Positions 28,105 through 36,759 of a stretch of DNA of 64,000 bases are shown piece after piece. The DNA comes from Desulfobacterales bacterium. Lineage in GTDB: Bacteria > Desulfobacterota > Desulfobacteria > Desulfobacterales > JAHEIW01. The notes under the pieces were generated by a model. The model ran no database searches. It saw nothing but the letters and a program-made list of their open reading frames with translations, and had not been told where the DNA came from. Within the stretch, counting starts at the first letter, position 1. Every line of letters starts with the position of its first letter. A program made the position numbers and the translations under genes. Location: positions 1 through 64,000 of the forward strand of contig JASJAN010000014.1 of assembly GCA_030066985.1 (NCBI GenBank), given 5' to 3'.

Positions 28105-28283
28105 GAAAATAAATGAGAAATATTTTCTAAAATAAAGGATAGAATCCATTTTATCTCATTTATTTTCACCCTCTGGGCGCACCGGAGGCTTCCATCTGCT
28201 GCGTTATTAAGGCCGAGGCATAGTTCGACTATAGCCTCGCCCTTAAATGCCTTGCATATGAAAACCTCCAGCGCGTCCAAAAA
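28105..28283. repeat. Two adjoining inverted-repeat elements
   Basis: First, exact 14-bp arms GAAAATAAATGAGA (28105-28118) and TCTCATTTATTTTC (28154-28167), just past the DsrE-like stop codon. Second, a larger imperfect palindrome (about 28170-28283) with outer arms GCGCACCGGAGGCTTCCATC and GATGGAAG-like ATATGAAAACCTCCAGCGCG, and a central hairpin CGAGGC-ATAGT / ACTAT-GCCTCG (28214-28239). The plan resembles the nested palindrome at 35904-36059. Confidence 0.7.
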
Positions 28284-28312
28284 TCAGGACAATTAAGAAA
28301 CAGATTTTCCAT

Positions 28313-28436
28313 TGCCGGCCGAAGGTCCTCGTGAAACGGGAATGAGCCGGTTTAGCCCGTTAAATAAGAATACCGTTAAATTATATCAATTTTAGCCGGT
28401 AAACGGGCCAACGGGTAACCGGCTCAACCTGTATAA
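28313..28436. repeat. Dispersed CCGTTA/CCGGTT-rich repeat, copy 2
   Basis: Contains GAGCCGGTTTAGCCCGTTA and, about 70 bases on, CGGGCCAACGGGTAACCGGC, i.e. partly complementary ends. Same units as at 6297-6420 and near 53.5 and 62.8 kb. Confidence 0.6.
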
Positions 28437-28505
28437 TTTTGGCATATTCTTAGACGCACCTGATCTGCCTCTAAAAGGCTTTTATAGTAAAAGTTGGACA
28501 ATAAC

Positions 28506-29129
28506 ATGATTAAAGAAATACCAACAGCCGGAATTATTCTGGCGGCAGGCGCGTCGACACGATTCGGCCAACCCAAGCAGCTGGTGCGCTTTAAAGACCG
28601 CTATCTGATCGAGTGGGTCTTGGATGCCGCCATACATTCAAAACTCAGCCGAATTGTTGTGGTCCTGGGCGCTTCCCACCAGAAAATTATGCAGACCCTT
28701 GATCAACAATTGCAGCACTCAAAAATCCAGATAGAAATCAACCCGGAATTTAAACAAGGACAGAGCACTTCATTACGGGCTGGATTATCAATCGTTAAGG
28801 ATCATTTTGCAGCCGTCATGTTTTTGCTCGCCGACCAGCCCATGCTGAATTCCGGAATCATCAACACTTTGCTGGAAAAATTATGGGGGTCCGATAAAGA
28901 TATTTGCATTCCCACCACCTGCGGCATAAGAAAGAACCCGACCCTATTTCGTCACCGCCTTTACGACCAGCTAATGGCCGTTAAAGGTGATATGGGTGCG
29001 CGCCAGCTTATTGAAAAAAATCCAGACCACGTATTATCTGTTGAAATCGACGATCCAGTGTATTTTTGGGATATCGATACCCAGCAAGACATTGAGGCGC
29101 TAAAAAAACGACTCGAAAAAAATGGATAA
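28506..29129 (+). CDS. MocA-like molybdenum-cofactor cytidylyltransferase
   Basis: The 207-residue product is a MobA/MocA-type nucleotidyltransferase: AGIILAAGASTRFGQPKQLV at the N-terminus, VVVLGASHQ, MFLLADQPML and the end motif DIDTQQDIEAL. MocA adds CMP to molybdopterin to give the cofactor form used by xanthine-dehydrogenase-family enzymes, and such genes are common beside them, as here. ATG 28506 is preferred to TTG 28494; the ribosome-binding site is weak. It stands alone on the plus strand between minus-strand neighbours. Confidence 0.88.
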   Translation: MIKEIPTAGIILAAGASTRFGQPKQLVRFKDRYLIEWVLDAAIHSKLSRIVVVLGASHQKIMQTLDQQLQHSKIQIEINPEFKQGQSTSLRAGLSIVKDHFAAVMFLLADQPMLNSGIINTLLEKLWGSDKDICIPTTCGIRKNPTLFRHRLYDQLMAVKGDMGARQLIEKNPDHVLSVEIDDPVYFWDIDTQQDIEALKKRLEKNG

Positions 29130-29158
29130 AACTCAGCGAATCACGCTTTGGCTTTTGA

Positions 29159-30313
29159 TCAATCAGAGTCCCAGAACTTTCCCGCCGAAACCGATTTGTC
29201 ATAGCCTAAAATATCATCGACCCAGAGCAAAAACCGGTTGAAAGAGGGTGTTTTTTTTCGAACGAGAAGTCGAGAAAAGTCATGGATCTTGCCTGCTGGC
29301 TTATTAAATGGACACACACGGATACAGTTGGCACAATCTGAGCGGTTTTTGGCCCAAAAAGAAAAACACTTTTCAGCATCCACATACCACTTGTGGGTTC
29401 CAGATTGGTTCGAAATATTAGGACCTTCAGTTGTCATTACACCGTTCGGAATCGCCCGACTCGGGCAGTACTTGGCGCATTTTTTACATGTTTGGCAGAA
29501 CTCTGTTACGCCAAAAGGTCTGTAAGCGTCATAGCTGAGCGGCAGATCCGTAAACACTTTACATAGTCGAATACGAGGACCAAATTTTTCACTAATGATA
29601 AATCCCAGCCGCCCGGGCTCACCCAGACCGGCCGCCATGGCAAGCGGAACACTCAAAGCGGTATCATTGCCGCAGGGTATCGCGCGATAGCCAAGACCGC
29701 GTATAAATATGGATAATAAATTGGCGACAAAGGCCATCATCGAGTAACCCAATCCGACCTCAGCCCCTTGAATCGTGGTAGGAGATGTGCGAATTCTGTC
29801 ATAGTCCATAGCAATACCCAAAACAATTGCATTATGGCATCCATCGGGAAGTTCGATGGGATAATGTTCCCGGGTAACTGTATTATATTCGTGGGAGTAA
29901 ACCCAATTCGGATGAACCCGACAGATTCCAGTCAAATCAGCGCCAAAATAACGAGCGGCCTTTTTGATGATTCGGCTCATCTCTTCAGGCGATTCTTTGA
30001 TTGGCGTGCTGGAATCCAGATACGGCTTAATTTTTATGTTCCCGCCTTCCCAGGAATAGAGTCCTGAATTACTTCGTGAGTTGCCTAGTCCGAAGCCCCA
30101 CTCCAAATTCCAGGCGGCATTCTGCAGGGCATAGTCCATCTGTCGATAGCCGACTTTCTCCCTGAATTTAATATCGCGATAGAAGCGAAAACCGTGGGGC
30201 TTCATTTTCTCATCCCAGATGGATCTTTTGAACATCTCGTTTTTCTGATCAAATCGATCCAGTGGAGCAGCGAACGGCAAATCCAACGGGTATTGTTCAG
30301 ATACGGATGGCAT
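29159..30313 (-). CDS. RdhA-like reductive dehalogenase homologue without Tat signal
   Basis: The 384-residue product matches the RdhA core: AIVLGIAMDYDRI, MMAFVANLLSIFIRGLGYRA, MAAGLGEPGRLGFIISEKFGPRIRL, FTDLPL, then two 4Fe-4S motifs (Cys273, 276, 279, 283; and Cys316, 327, 330, 334, each ending CP). Such proteins bind a corrinoid and two iron-sulfur clusters and cut carbon-halogen bonds; many distant homologues have unknown substrates. It has no twin-arginine signal peptide and no small membrane-anchor RdhB gene beside it, so it should be cytoplasmic and not directly part of organohalide respiration. It lies downstream of the TRAP transporter on the same strand (102-base gap). Substrate unknown; queuosine reductase QueG, a distant relative, is less likely given the RdhA-type motifs. 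Confidence 0.82.
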   Translation of the reverse strand: MPSVSEQYPLDLPFAAPLDRFDQKNEMFKRSIWDEKMKPHGFRFYRDIKFREKVGYRQMDYALQNAAWNLEWGFGLGNSRSNSGLYSWEGGNIKIKPYLDSSTPIKESPEEMSRIIKKAARYFGADLTGICRVHPNWVYSHEYNTVTREHYPIELPDGCHNAIVLGIAMDYDRIRTSPTTIQGAEVGLGYSMMAFVANLLSIFIRGLGYRAIPCGNDTALSVPLAMAAGLGEPGRLGFIISEKFGPRIRLCKVFTDLPLSYDAYRPFGVTEFCQTCKKCAKYCPSRAIPNGVMTTEGPNISNQSGTHKWYVDAEKCFSFWAKNRSDCANCIRVCPFNKPAGKIHDFSRLLVRKKTPSFNRFLLWVDDILGYDKSVSAGKFWDSD

Positions 30314-30415
30314 AACATTTTTCCTTTAATAAGCTGGTCTCAATTGGGGTGGCAATTAACAGGGCATAAACTGGTTCGGCTGCGCCTGTCTTCCGTATTT
30401 ATGGGATGACACCTA

Positions 30416-31720
30416 TCAGCGCATAAGATTCGGTATGATCAATACAATTTGGGGGAACACAATTAAAATGATCGTGCAAACGATACACGCCAATAGGAAA
30501 AAGGACGCGCTCATGAATATGGTACCCAAATTTATTTCTGGCGCCAGCGCTTTGACCACAAAAATATTAACACCCACCGGCGGAGTGATCGCCCCCATAG
30601 TGGTAACCATGGTGATAATGATGGCAAACCAAATGGGATCAAATCCCAGCGCTTTTCCCAGCGGGAAAAAGATGGGGATGGTCAGCACCAGAAATCCAAG
30701 GGCGTCCACAAAACAGCCACCAATCAAATAAATCAATAATATAATTGCCAAAATGGCATATGGCGAGATTGGCAATGAAGCCGCAAAATCAGCCACAAGG
30801 AACGGAAGTCGTGTAATCGCCAAAAAGCGGCCAAAGATCAATGCGCCTGTGACAAGCATAAACGCCATGCAGGAGATTTTCAGGGTTTCTTTGAGTGAAT
30901 TGATCAGACCCTTTAAGGTTAGTTTGCGGGTGGGAAGCGTTACAATTAATGTCAGTAAAACACCAGCCGCACCCGCTTCAGTGGGGGTAAAGATACCGGC
31001 ATACAATCCCCCTATAACGAGCACAAAAATGGATAAAGCTTCCAAAACTCCGGAGAGCGATTTAAACTTTTCTTTGATACCCGTCTTGGGGCCGGCCGGT
31101 CCGAAATCGGGATTGATTCTGCACAAGATCACAATGGTAAGGACGAACAAAAATCCCAGGAGGATAGCCGGCAGTATACCGCCCAAAAAAAGCTTTATGA
31201 TGGATTGTTCAGTCTGCAAACCGATAATAATCAGCAAAACACTGGGCGGCATGACAGTTCCCAGGGTTCCACCAGTAACAACCGTCCCTGTGCTTAACCG
31301 CGTATCATAATTGTACTTTTTCATTTGCGGCAGCGCAATGGCCGCCATGGTTGCAGCTGTAGCAGTGTTGGATCCGCAAATAGCGGCAAAAAATTCGTCT
31401 GCGGCAATGGTGGCAATCGCCAGACCACCACGCCAGTGCCCCACCCATTTATATGCAGTATTGTAAAGCTTTTCAGCGATACCGGAATTAAACGCCAGAT
31501 ATCCCATCAAGATGAAAAGGGGGATAACCGTTAGACCGTACTTGGAAAAAGTACCCCAGACGTCCGTGCCGACCATTGCGAAAGCAGCTTTAAAAGATAC
31601 CAGATAGGCAAACCCGCAGAAACCCACAACAGCCATGGCAAAGCCCACCGGCATCCCCAAAAAGAACAATATCAAAAGCAGGATGACAATTCCGAGGATG
31701 CCGACAAGTTCAGGGCTCAT
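30416..31720 (-). CDS. dctM: TRAP transporter large permease
   Basis: DctM is the 12-helix import channel of tripartite ATP-independent periplasmic transporters, driven by an ion gradient. The 434-residue product is highly hydrophobic and carries GMPVGFAMAVVGF, FAAICGSNTATAATMAAIALPQM and TPPVGVNIFVVKALA, as usual in the family. The start at 31720 overlaps the end of dctQ by 11 bases, so the pair is translationally coupled. Last gene of a P-Q-M set. Confidence 0.93.
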   Translation of the reverse strand: MSPELVGILGIVILLLILFFLGMPVGFAMAVVGFCGFAYLVSFKAAFAMVGTDVWGTFSKYGLTVIPLFILMGYLAFNSGIAEKLYNTAYKWVGHWRGGLAIATIAADEFFAAICGSNTATAATMAAIALPQMKKYNYDTRLSTGTVVTGGTLGTVMPPSVLLIIIGLQTEQSIIKLFLGGILPAILLGFLFVLTIVILCRINPDFGPAGPKTGIKEKFKSLSGVLEALSIFVLVIGGLYAGIFTPTEAGAAGVLLTLIVTLPTRKLTLKGLINSLKETLKISCMAFMLVTGALIFGRFLAITRLPFLVADFAASLPISPYAILAIILLIYLIGGCFVDALGFLVLTIPIFFPLGKALGFDPIWFAIIITMVTTMGAITPPVGVNIFVVKALAPEINLGTIFMSASFFLLACIVCTIILIVFPQIVLIIPNLMR

Positions 31721-32219
31721 TGACCGTTCCCCTGATTTCCAATATGGATTTAAGAAAGTCCACAAAAAACGTAAACGCCAGAACTAAACATCCCAGGGCA
31801 ACGGCGTATGTGAACGGATAGTAGACGATTTGCAGTGTCTCGGTAACCTCCCCGGTTTCCCAGAGGGTAGTGGCGTATTTGAAAACCTGCCAGGTCACAA
31901 TTCCAAAGAAAAACATACAAATTAAATAATTCACCGCATTTAGGATTTTTTGGGTTTTCTTTGAAAATCGCAACACCACTATATCGACGGCGATGTGACT
32001 GCCTTTGCTTTGGGCATAAGCCAGAGCAAAAGCGGTTACGACCGCACCGAAGTATCCCATTAGTTCAAATGTGCCGCGAATGGGAAGCCAGAATAGTCGT
32101 ACAATAATGTTGGCGCCTGTTATGGTAATCATGGCGATTAAAAACAGGCCTGCTATCCATAAAAGTGCTTTATTCAGGAAACGGCTTAACTTTTCTAGCA
32201 CACCCATGGGTTCATCCAA
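31710..32219 (-). CDS. dctQ: TRAP transporter small permease
   Basis: The 169-residue product has four hydrophobic segments (ALLWIAGLFLIAMITITGANIIV; LMGYFGAVVTAFALAYA; LICMFFFGIVTWQVF; TYAVALGCLVLAFTFFV) and the SKGSHIAVDIV motif between helices, typical of DctQ. It pairs with DctM in the membrane. A second in-frame ATG at 32207 is also possible. The intergenic stretch to dctP is about 210 bases, with nothing recognised in it. Confidence 0.9.
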   Translation of the reverse strand: MDEPMGVLEKLSRFLNKALLWIAGLFLIAMITITGANIIVRLFWLPIRGTFELMGYFGAVVTAFALAYAQSKGSHIAVDIVVLRFSKKTQKILNAVNYLICMFFFGIVTWQVFKYATTLWETGEVTETLQIVYYPFTYAVALGCLVLAFTFFVDFLKSILEIRGTVNEP

Positions 32220-32428
32220 TTATCGTTAGATGATTTGCATGCAGCCTTCGCTGAAAAAGGGCTGATGTACCATGACAGCGACGTTCATCAAAACATACGG
32301 ACGCTCTCTCCACCACCCCCGCTGAGGCGAGCACTAAAGCCCGCCTCTATATGTATGGGTTGATGGTGTTCGTCGGCATGTACTCAGTAAAACGGGATTA
32401 CTTCATCCGCTATTTATATCCAACCGAT

Positions 32429-33448
32429 CTATTGATTTTTCTCCATAAAGGCCTTAATATCGGCCACGATAGCCTCTGCCGGATAACCTTTCTTTTTGGC
32501 ATCGGCAATCCAGCCGGTCATAATCGGATCAAGCAGACCGTTCCACTTCGCTTTTTGTTCTTTAGAAAGGGTGATCACTTCCACCCCCTGGGTTTTCTTT
32601 GACCATTCGACGGATTCGATGATGTGATTGTCCATGTAGTTGCCGGTCCATTCCGCATGTTCCCGCGCCATATCTGCCATTACTTTCTGGACGTCTTTTG
32701 GCAAAGAATTCCATTTGTCCAGGTTCATGACAACCGAGAAAGGATAGATGACCGCATCCGTCATGGTGACATATTTGCAAATCTCGGCAAATTTAAAATC
32801 TTTCATCACTTCCAGAGATGAAAACAGGCCTTTGACGACACCTTTCTGCAAGGCTTCAGGGGTCGCGGACATCGGCATACCGATCTGGTTGGCCCCCCAG
32901 GCTTTCAGGGTTTTGGCCGCACCGCCTGAGGCCCTCAAATCCAAACCGTTCAGATCAGCCAACGATCTGACTGGCACCTTGGACATGATATTGGAAGGAC
33001 CGGAGGTGTACATGCACAGAACCTTCACTTTTGCAAAAGATTTGGGTTGGTATTTGGAGTATAAATCCCAAAGTGTCAGGCTGGCCACACGCGCATTGGG
33101 AAATCCAAAAGGCAAGCTCGTCGCATTGGTTATCACAAAACGGCCCGGTTGATAGGCCATGACAAGCGTTCCAATATCAGCCGTACCGGCGATAACGCCA
33201 TCCATCATATTTTTGGCTCCCAGCAGCGTGCCACCGTGAAAGGCGTCGATCTTGACTTTGCCGCCGGTGCGCTTTTCCACTTCTGCGATCCATCTTTCTA
33301 GCTGCACCCCGACAAAGGTCTTTGCAGGCGCAAACTGGGCGTAACTTAACTTGATCGGTTCCGCCTGGGCAGAGGTCAGCATAAAGAAGCTAAAGACCAT
33401 AAACAATGCCATCATAAAACCAACGACAACGCGTAACTGCTTTTTCAT
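32429..33448 (-). CDS. dctP: TRAP transporter substrate-binding protein
   Basis: The 339-residue product is a periplasmic DctP-type receptor: signal peptide (MKKQLRVVVGFMMALFMVFSFFMLTSAQA), then a binding domain with WIAEVEKRTGGKVKIDAFHGGTL, DLNGLDLRASGG and the organic-acid-contacting region around VYPFSVVMNLDKWNSLP. The start at 33448 is set by a perfect AGGAGG upstream; longer readings run into the promoter region. It is the first gene of the P-Q-M set and lies just after the Mo-subunit gene. An acid made or used by the hydroxylase/CoA-ligase genes is a reasonable ligand, by inference. Confidence 0.93.
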   Translation of the reverse strand: MKKQLRVVVGFMMALFMVFSFFMLTSAQAEPIKLSYAQFAPAKTFVGVQLERWIAEVEKRTGGKVKIDAFHGGTLLGAKNMMDGVIAGTADIGTLVMAYQPGRFVITNATSLPFGFPNARVASLTLWDLYSKYQPKSFAKVKVLCMYTSGPSNIMSKVPVRSLADLNGLDLRASGGAAKTLKAWGANQIGMPMSATPEALQKGVVKGLFSSLEVMKDFKFAEICKYVTMTDAVIYPFSVVMNLDKWNSLPKDVQKVMADMAREHAEWTGNYMDNHIIESVEWSKKTQGVEVITLSKEQKAKWNGLLDPIMTGWIADAKKKGYPAEAIVADIKAFMEKNQ

Positions 33449-33536
33449 TTTTATACCCTCCTTTTTGCGTTTGGGTAATGATGTCCATTTCAAATGGCGC
33501 ATCTTACCAGCTACGAATAATTGATAGCGTAACCTT

Positions 33537-35864
33537 TTATTCTTCGATAATACAAGCGTCAGCATCATCACTTCCAATTTCCTGGCCGCAGGGGTCTAAA
33601 CCTTTCTTTTCCCTGATGGCAGCCAAAACCTTTTCGGGGGTAATCGGCAACTCGTTTATGCGCACCCCAACTGCATCGTAAATTGCATTGGCAATCGCCG
33701 GTGCGGTGGGCACACAGCCGGGTTCACCGATGCCCTTGGCGCCAAAAGGCCCGTCTTCATCATAGGTCTCAAGTACCGGCGCGTCGATAGGCACCACATC
33801 TTTGGCTGTCAATATTTTATAATCGCGAAAATTGGGGTTCATATTCTGCCCTTTATCGGAGATAACCTGCTCGGTGAGGGCATATCCCACACCCATCATT
33901 ACCCCACCGTACACCTGACCTTCAAGCAGCAATGGATTTATCGCCTTGCCAACGTCATGCGCGGCAACATACTGCAAAATATTAACTTTGCCGGTTTCCT
34001 CATCGACTTTGACCCGCACGCCATGAGTGCCGAAGGTGTAAGTCATCGACATATTGCCGCGGAAGTCCTTGCCCATGTTCTCATTGGCCGGATCGTAGAA
34101 ATGCTCAGCCATCAACATTTGCCCGCCGTGGCTAAAATGCGCTTTGCGTAAAACTTTGCCAATGGCCATCTTTTTCTCAGGATCATCCTTATGGACAATA
34201 TGGCGCCCCTGAAGGCTTAATTTTTCCAATGGTGATTCCAGCAATTTGGCTCCCATCTCCAGAATGCGGGCTTTGAGCTTGCGGGCAGCGCCTAAAGCGG
34301 CGTTTCCGGCGATGAAGGTCGTTCGGCTGGCATGTGATCCCACATCCCAGGGGCAGACATCGGTATCGGAGTGAATCACATGAATATCGTCAACTTCAAG
34401 ACCAAGCTCTTCGGCCACGATCTGGGCAACAACCGTATCGGATCCCTGCCCCATATCGGTGGCCCCGGTGAACAGATCGATTTTGCCGAAATCATCCATT
34501 TTAATCATTGTGCCGCAGCCGTCTGATTTATACACCCGTGCGCCACCGCCCACATGAATTAAAGAAGCCATCCCAATGCCTTCGCCGGGCTTTTTGGGCT
34601 GGTCCCATTGCAGTTTTTCTTGGACCGCTTGCATACATTCGGTCAGACCGCAGGTGGTAATACGCAGCCCCTGGGTGGATACATCACCGGACTGGTTGGC
34701 GTTGATGCGACGAAATTCGACCGGATCAATCCCGGCGGCTTCGGCCAGCATGTCGATCGTGCTTTCGATGGCATAGGTTGCCTGAGGATTTCCGTAGCCG
34801 CGCATCGCCTGGGCATAGGTGTTGTTGGTGTAAACGCATCTGGCTTCATATCGAACGTTGGGCACCCGATACAAGGTGCTGATCGGCATCATCATCACCG
34901 AGGGTGTTGTCGCTCCCCAGGAAGTATAGGCGCCGTTGTCGAGGATCATGGATATATCACGGAAAAGAAGTTTTCCGTTTTGATCGCAACCTTGAGAGAT
35001 ATGCGTAATGGTGGGTTGTCGCGTAGATGTCGCGATAAACTCTTCGGTACGGTCAAATTCGATCTTCACCGGTCTGCGGGTGTGGAAAGCCAGTAAAATA
35101 GCAACATATTCATAGGCATAGGTATCCAGTTTACTGCCGAACCCGCCGCCAATGCAGGGTTTTACGACCCGGACCCTGCGGTCACTGATGCCCATCGCTT
35201 TAAGGGCGTCCAAAAAATCCTTTTGGGCCAGCGACGGAATCTGGGTATTGGTGTGTATGGTCAGGTTATTGGCCGGATCAAATTCGGCGATGGCGCCGCT
35301 GGTGCCCATACAGCAATGGGTCACCCAGGTGGTCGTGAAGCGGTCTTCTACGGTATAGGCCGCTTCCTTCTTGGCAGCTTCCACATCGCCATAATGCAGT
35401 TTCCAGGGCATTTTTAAGATATTGGTCTTGTGGGCCTCATGAATCAACGGAGCGCCCTCTTGCATGGCCGCTTCCGGATCGAAAATGGCCGGCAGCGCTT
35501 CATAAGTAACCTCGATTCGATTTAACGCCGCTTCGGCGATATCCGGCGAAATGGCTGCCACGGCCGCCACTTCATCGCGAAAAGAGCACACTTTCTCTTT
35601 TTTGAGCGGCCGATTGTCCTTATAGACCCCCATGCGAATATCGGGAATATCGTCACCGGTTAAAACGGCCATAACACCGGGCAGCTCCCGGGCTTTGGAT
35701 GTATCAATTTTGACGATTTTGGCATGGGCATATTTGCTGTACAAAATTTTGCCATACAGCATTCCCGGCACCTTTAAATCCTGGATATATTGCACCCGCC
35801 CGGTGGCCTTATCGACCGCATCCAGCTTGGGCACTCTTTTGCCAACCGAACACAAATTCTGCAT
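33537..35864 (-). CDS. Molybdopterin-binding subunit of a xanthine-dehydrogenase-family hydroxylase
   Basis: The 775-residue product is the large subunit of a three-part molybdenum hydroxylase. It shows GGGFGSK (239-245), RGYGNPQATYAIE, the cofactor loop GATDMGQGSDTVV, and the C-terminal GAKGIGEPG with the catalytic-base candidate Glu714. There is no fused FAD or 2Fe-2S part, so it works with the two genes upstream on the same strand. Enzymes of this class hydroxylate N-heterocycles or, as 4-hydroxybenzoyl-CoA reductase, remove a ring hydroxyl; the substrate cannot be read from these motifs. Nearby yqeB and yqeC suggest an extra selenium ligand at the active site. The frame contains no in-frame TGA. 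Confidence 0.92.
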   Translation of the reverse strand: MQNLCSVGKRVPKLDAVDKATGRVQYIQDLKVPGMLYGKILYSKYAHAKIVKIDTSKARELPGVMAVLTGDDIPDIRMGVYKDNRPLKKEKVCSFRDEVAAVAAISPDIAEAALNRIEVTYEALPAIFDPEAAMQEGAPLIHEAHKTNILKMPWKLHYGDVEAAKKEAAYTVEDRFTTTWVTHCCMGTSGAIAEFDPANNLTIHTNTQIPSLAQKDFLDALKAMGISDRRVRVVKPCIGGGFGSKLDTYAYEYVAILLAFHTRRPVKIEFDRTEEFIATSTRQPTITHISQGCDQNGKLLFRDISMILDNGAYTSWGATTPSVMMMPISTLYRVPNVRYEARCVYTNNTYAQAMRGYGNPQATYAIESTIDMLAEAAGIDPVEFRRINANQSGDVSTQGLRITTCGLTECMQAVQEKLQWDQPKKPGEGIGMASLIHVGGGARVYKSDGCGTMIKMDDFGKIDLFTGATDMGQGSDTVVAQIVAEELGLEVDDIHVIHSDTDVCPWDVGSHASRTTFIAGNAALGAARKLKARILEMGAKLLESPLEKLSLQGRHIVHKDDPEKKMAIGKVLRKAHFSHGGQMLMAEHFYDPANENMGKDFRGNMSMTYTFGTHGVRVKVDEETGKVNILQYVAAHDVGKAINPLLLEGQVYGGVMMGVGYALTEQVISDKGQNMNPNFRDYKILTAKDVVPIDAPVLETYDEDGPFGAKGIGEPGCVPTAPAIANAIYDAVGVRINELPITPEKVLAAIREKKGLDPCGQEIGSDDADACIIEE

Positions 35865-35903
35865 CAGTTATACTCCTTACTTAATCGATGATTGAAATTA
35901 TAC

Positions 35904-36059
35904 AAAACTCGTTTTAAAGCCTCAGATTTTGTCCGATGGCTCGGCGCAATTCGTTTCAAAAGCGGAGCGTACACGGTAGTACGCGAGCATTTTGAAACGG
36001 ATTGTAATCCGCCCAAGGCGGACCATCGGGCAAAAGATGGGGTTTTAAAATGAGTTTTT
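35904..36059. repeat. Nested palindromes between hydroxylase subunit genes
   Basis: Outer imperfect arms AAAACTCGTTTTAAAGC and GGTTTTAAAATGAGTTTTT enclose middle arms CAATTCGTTTCAAAA (35947-35961) and TTTTGAAACGGATTG (35990-36004), and a core hairpin GCGTAC-acggta-GTACGC (35967-35984). The whole 150-base gap between the 2Fe-2S and Mo subunit genes can fold on itself, and its right arm touches the 2Fe-2S stop codon. Confidence 0.75.
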
Positions 36060-36579
36060 ATTCGCCGCGCTCACTTTCATCGGACCTAAAGGCCACCACA
36101 TGCGGTTGGTCATCTCCGTGACCGCTGACGGCTTTAATCGAATCGATGATTTGCACGTAGCCGGTACAGCGACAGAGATTGCCGGCAATTGCTTCCTTGA
36201 TGTCGTCTTCGGAAGCGTTGGGACTTTTATCCAACAGGGCTTTGGCCGACAGAATCATTCCCGGTGAACAAAATCCGCACTGGATGCCCCCCTTTTCGAC
36301 AAATGATTGTTGAATAGGATGCAGGGTTCCATCGGCGGCTGCCAATCCTTCAATGGTGGTTAATTGCTTGCCATCGATTTCAGCAGCCAGGTAAAGACAA
36401 GAATTAACGGCTTGGTCATCTATGATGACCGTACAAGCACCGCACTCACCGCTGCCGCATCCCTCTTTGGTGCCGGTATAACCGATCTCTTCTCGAATCA
36501 GATGCAATAGCGTCCAATGGTCTTGGATGACCATTTTCATCGGATTTCCATTAAACGTAAATGATATTTCCCTTGGCAT
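36058..36579 (-). CDS. 2Fe-2S subunit of the molybdenum hydroxylase
   Basis: The 173-residue product carries both clusters of this subunit family: a plant-ferredoxin type (Cys41, 46, 49, 61) and the helical type (Cys101, 104, 136, 138), with the motifs EGCGSGECGACTV, CGFCSPGM and LCRCTGY. It relays electrons from the Mo site to FAD. GGAG lies upstream of ATG 36579. It sits between the FAD and Mo subunit genes, separated from each by repeat-filled gaps. Confidence 0.95.
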   Translation of the reverse strand: MPREISFTFNGNPMKMVIQDHWTLLHLIREEIGYTGTKEGCGSGECGACTVIIDDQAVNSCLYLAAEIDGKQLTTIEGLAAADGTLHPIQQSFVEKGGIQCGFCSPGMILSAKALLDKSPNASEDDIKEAIAGNLCRCTGYVQIIDSIKAVSGHGDDQPHVVAFRSDESERGE

Positions 36580-36640
36580 TAAAAAATTCTCCTAATGTTC
36601 AGTTATTAGCGTTTAGAATAAGTGTTGTCACACACAACAT

Positions 36641-36730
36641 TTTTTTTACCACAGAGTTCGCAGAGAAATTTCTTAAATTTAGGAATTAAAAATAAAAACT
36701 CAGTGTTCTCTGTGTTCTCCGTGGTAAAAA
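36641..36730. repeat. ACCACAGAG-type inverted repeat
   Basis: Left arm TTTTTTTACCACAGAG (36641-36656) and right arm CTCTGTG...CTCCGTGGTAAAAA (36708-36730) are near-complementary. Read as protein, the right arm gives the pattern TTENTENTE, familiar from a widespread bacterial intergenic repeat. It fills the gap between the FAD and 2Fe-2S subunit genes. Confidence 0.75.
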
Positions 36731-36759
36731 TGTTTTTATCTTCATTCCGGATTCCGACT

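Noticed and set aside
33537-35864. Selenocysteine in the molybdenum subunit
   Set aside because: The frame is open throughout with no in-frame TGA, and labile selenium in this enzyme class is a cofactor ligand, not selenocysteine.
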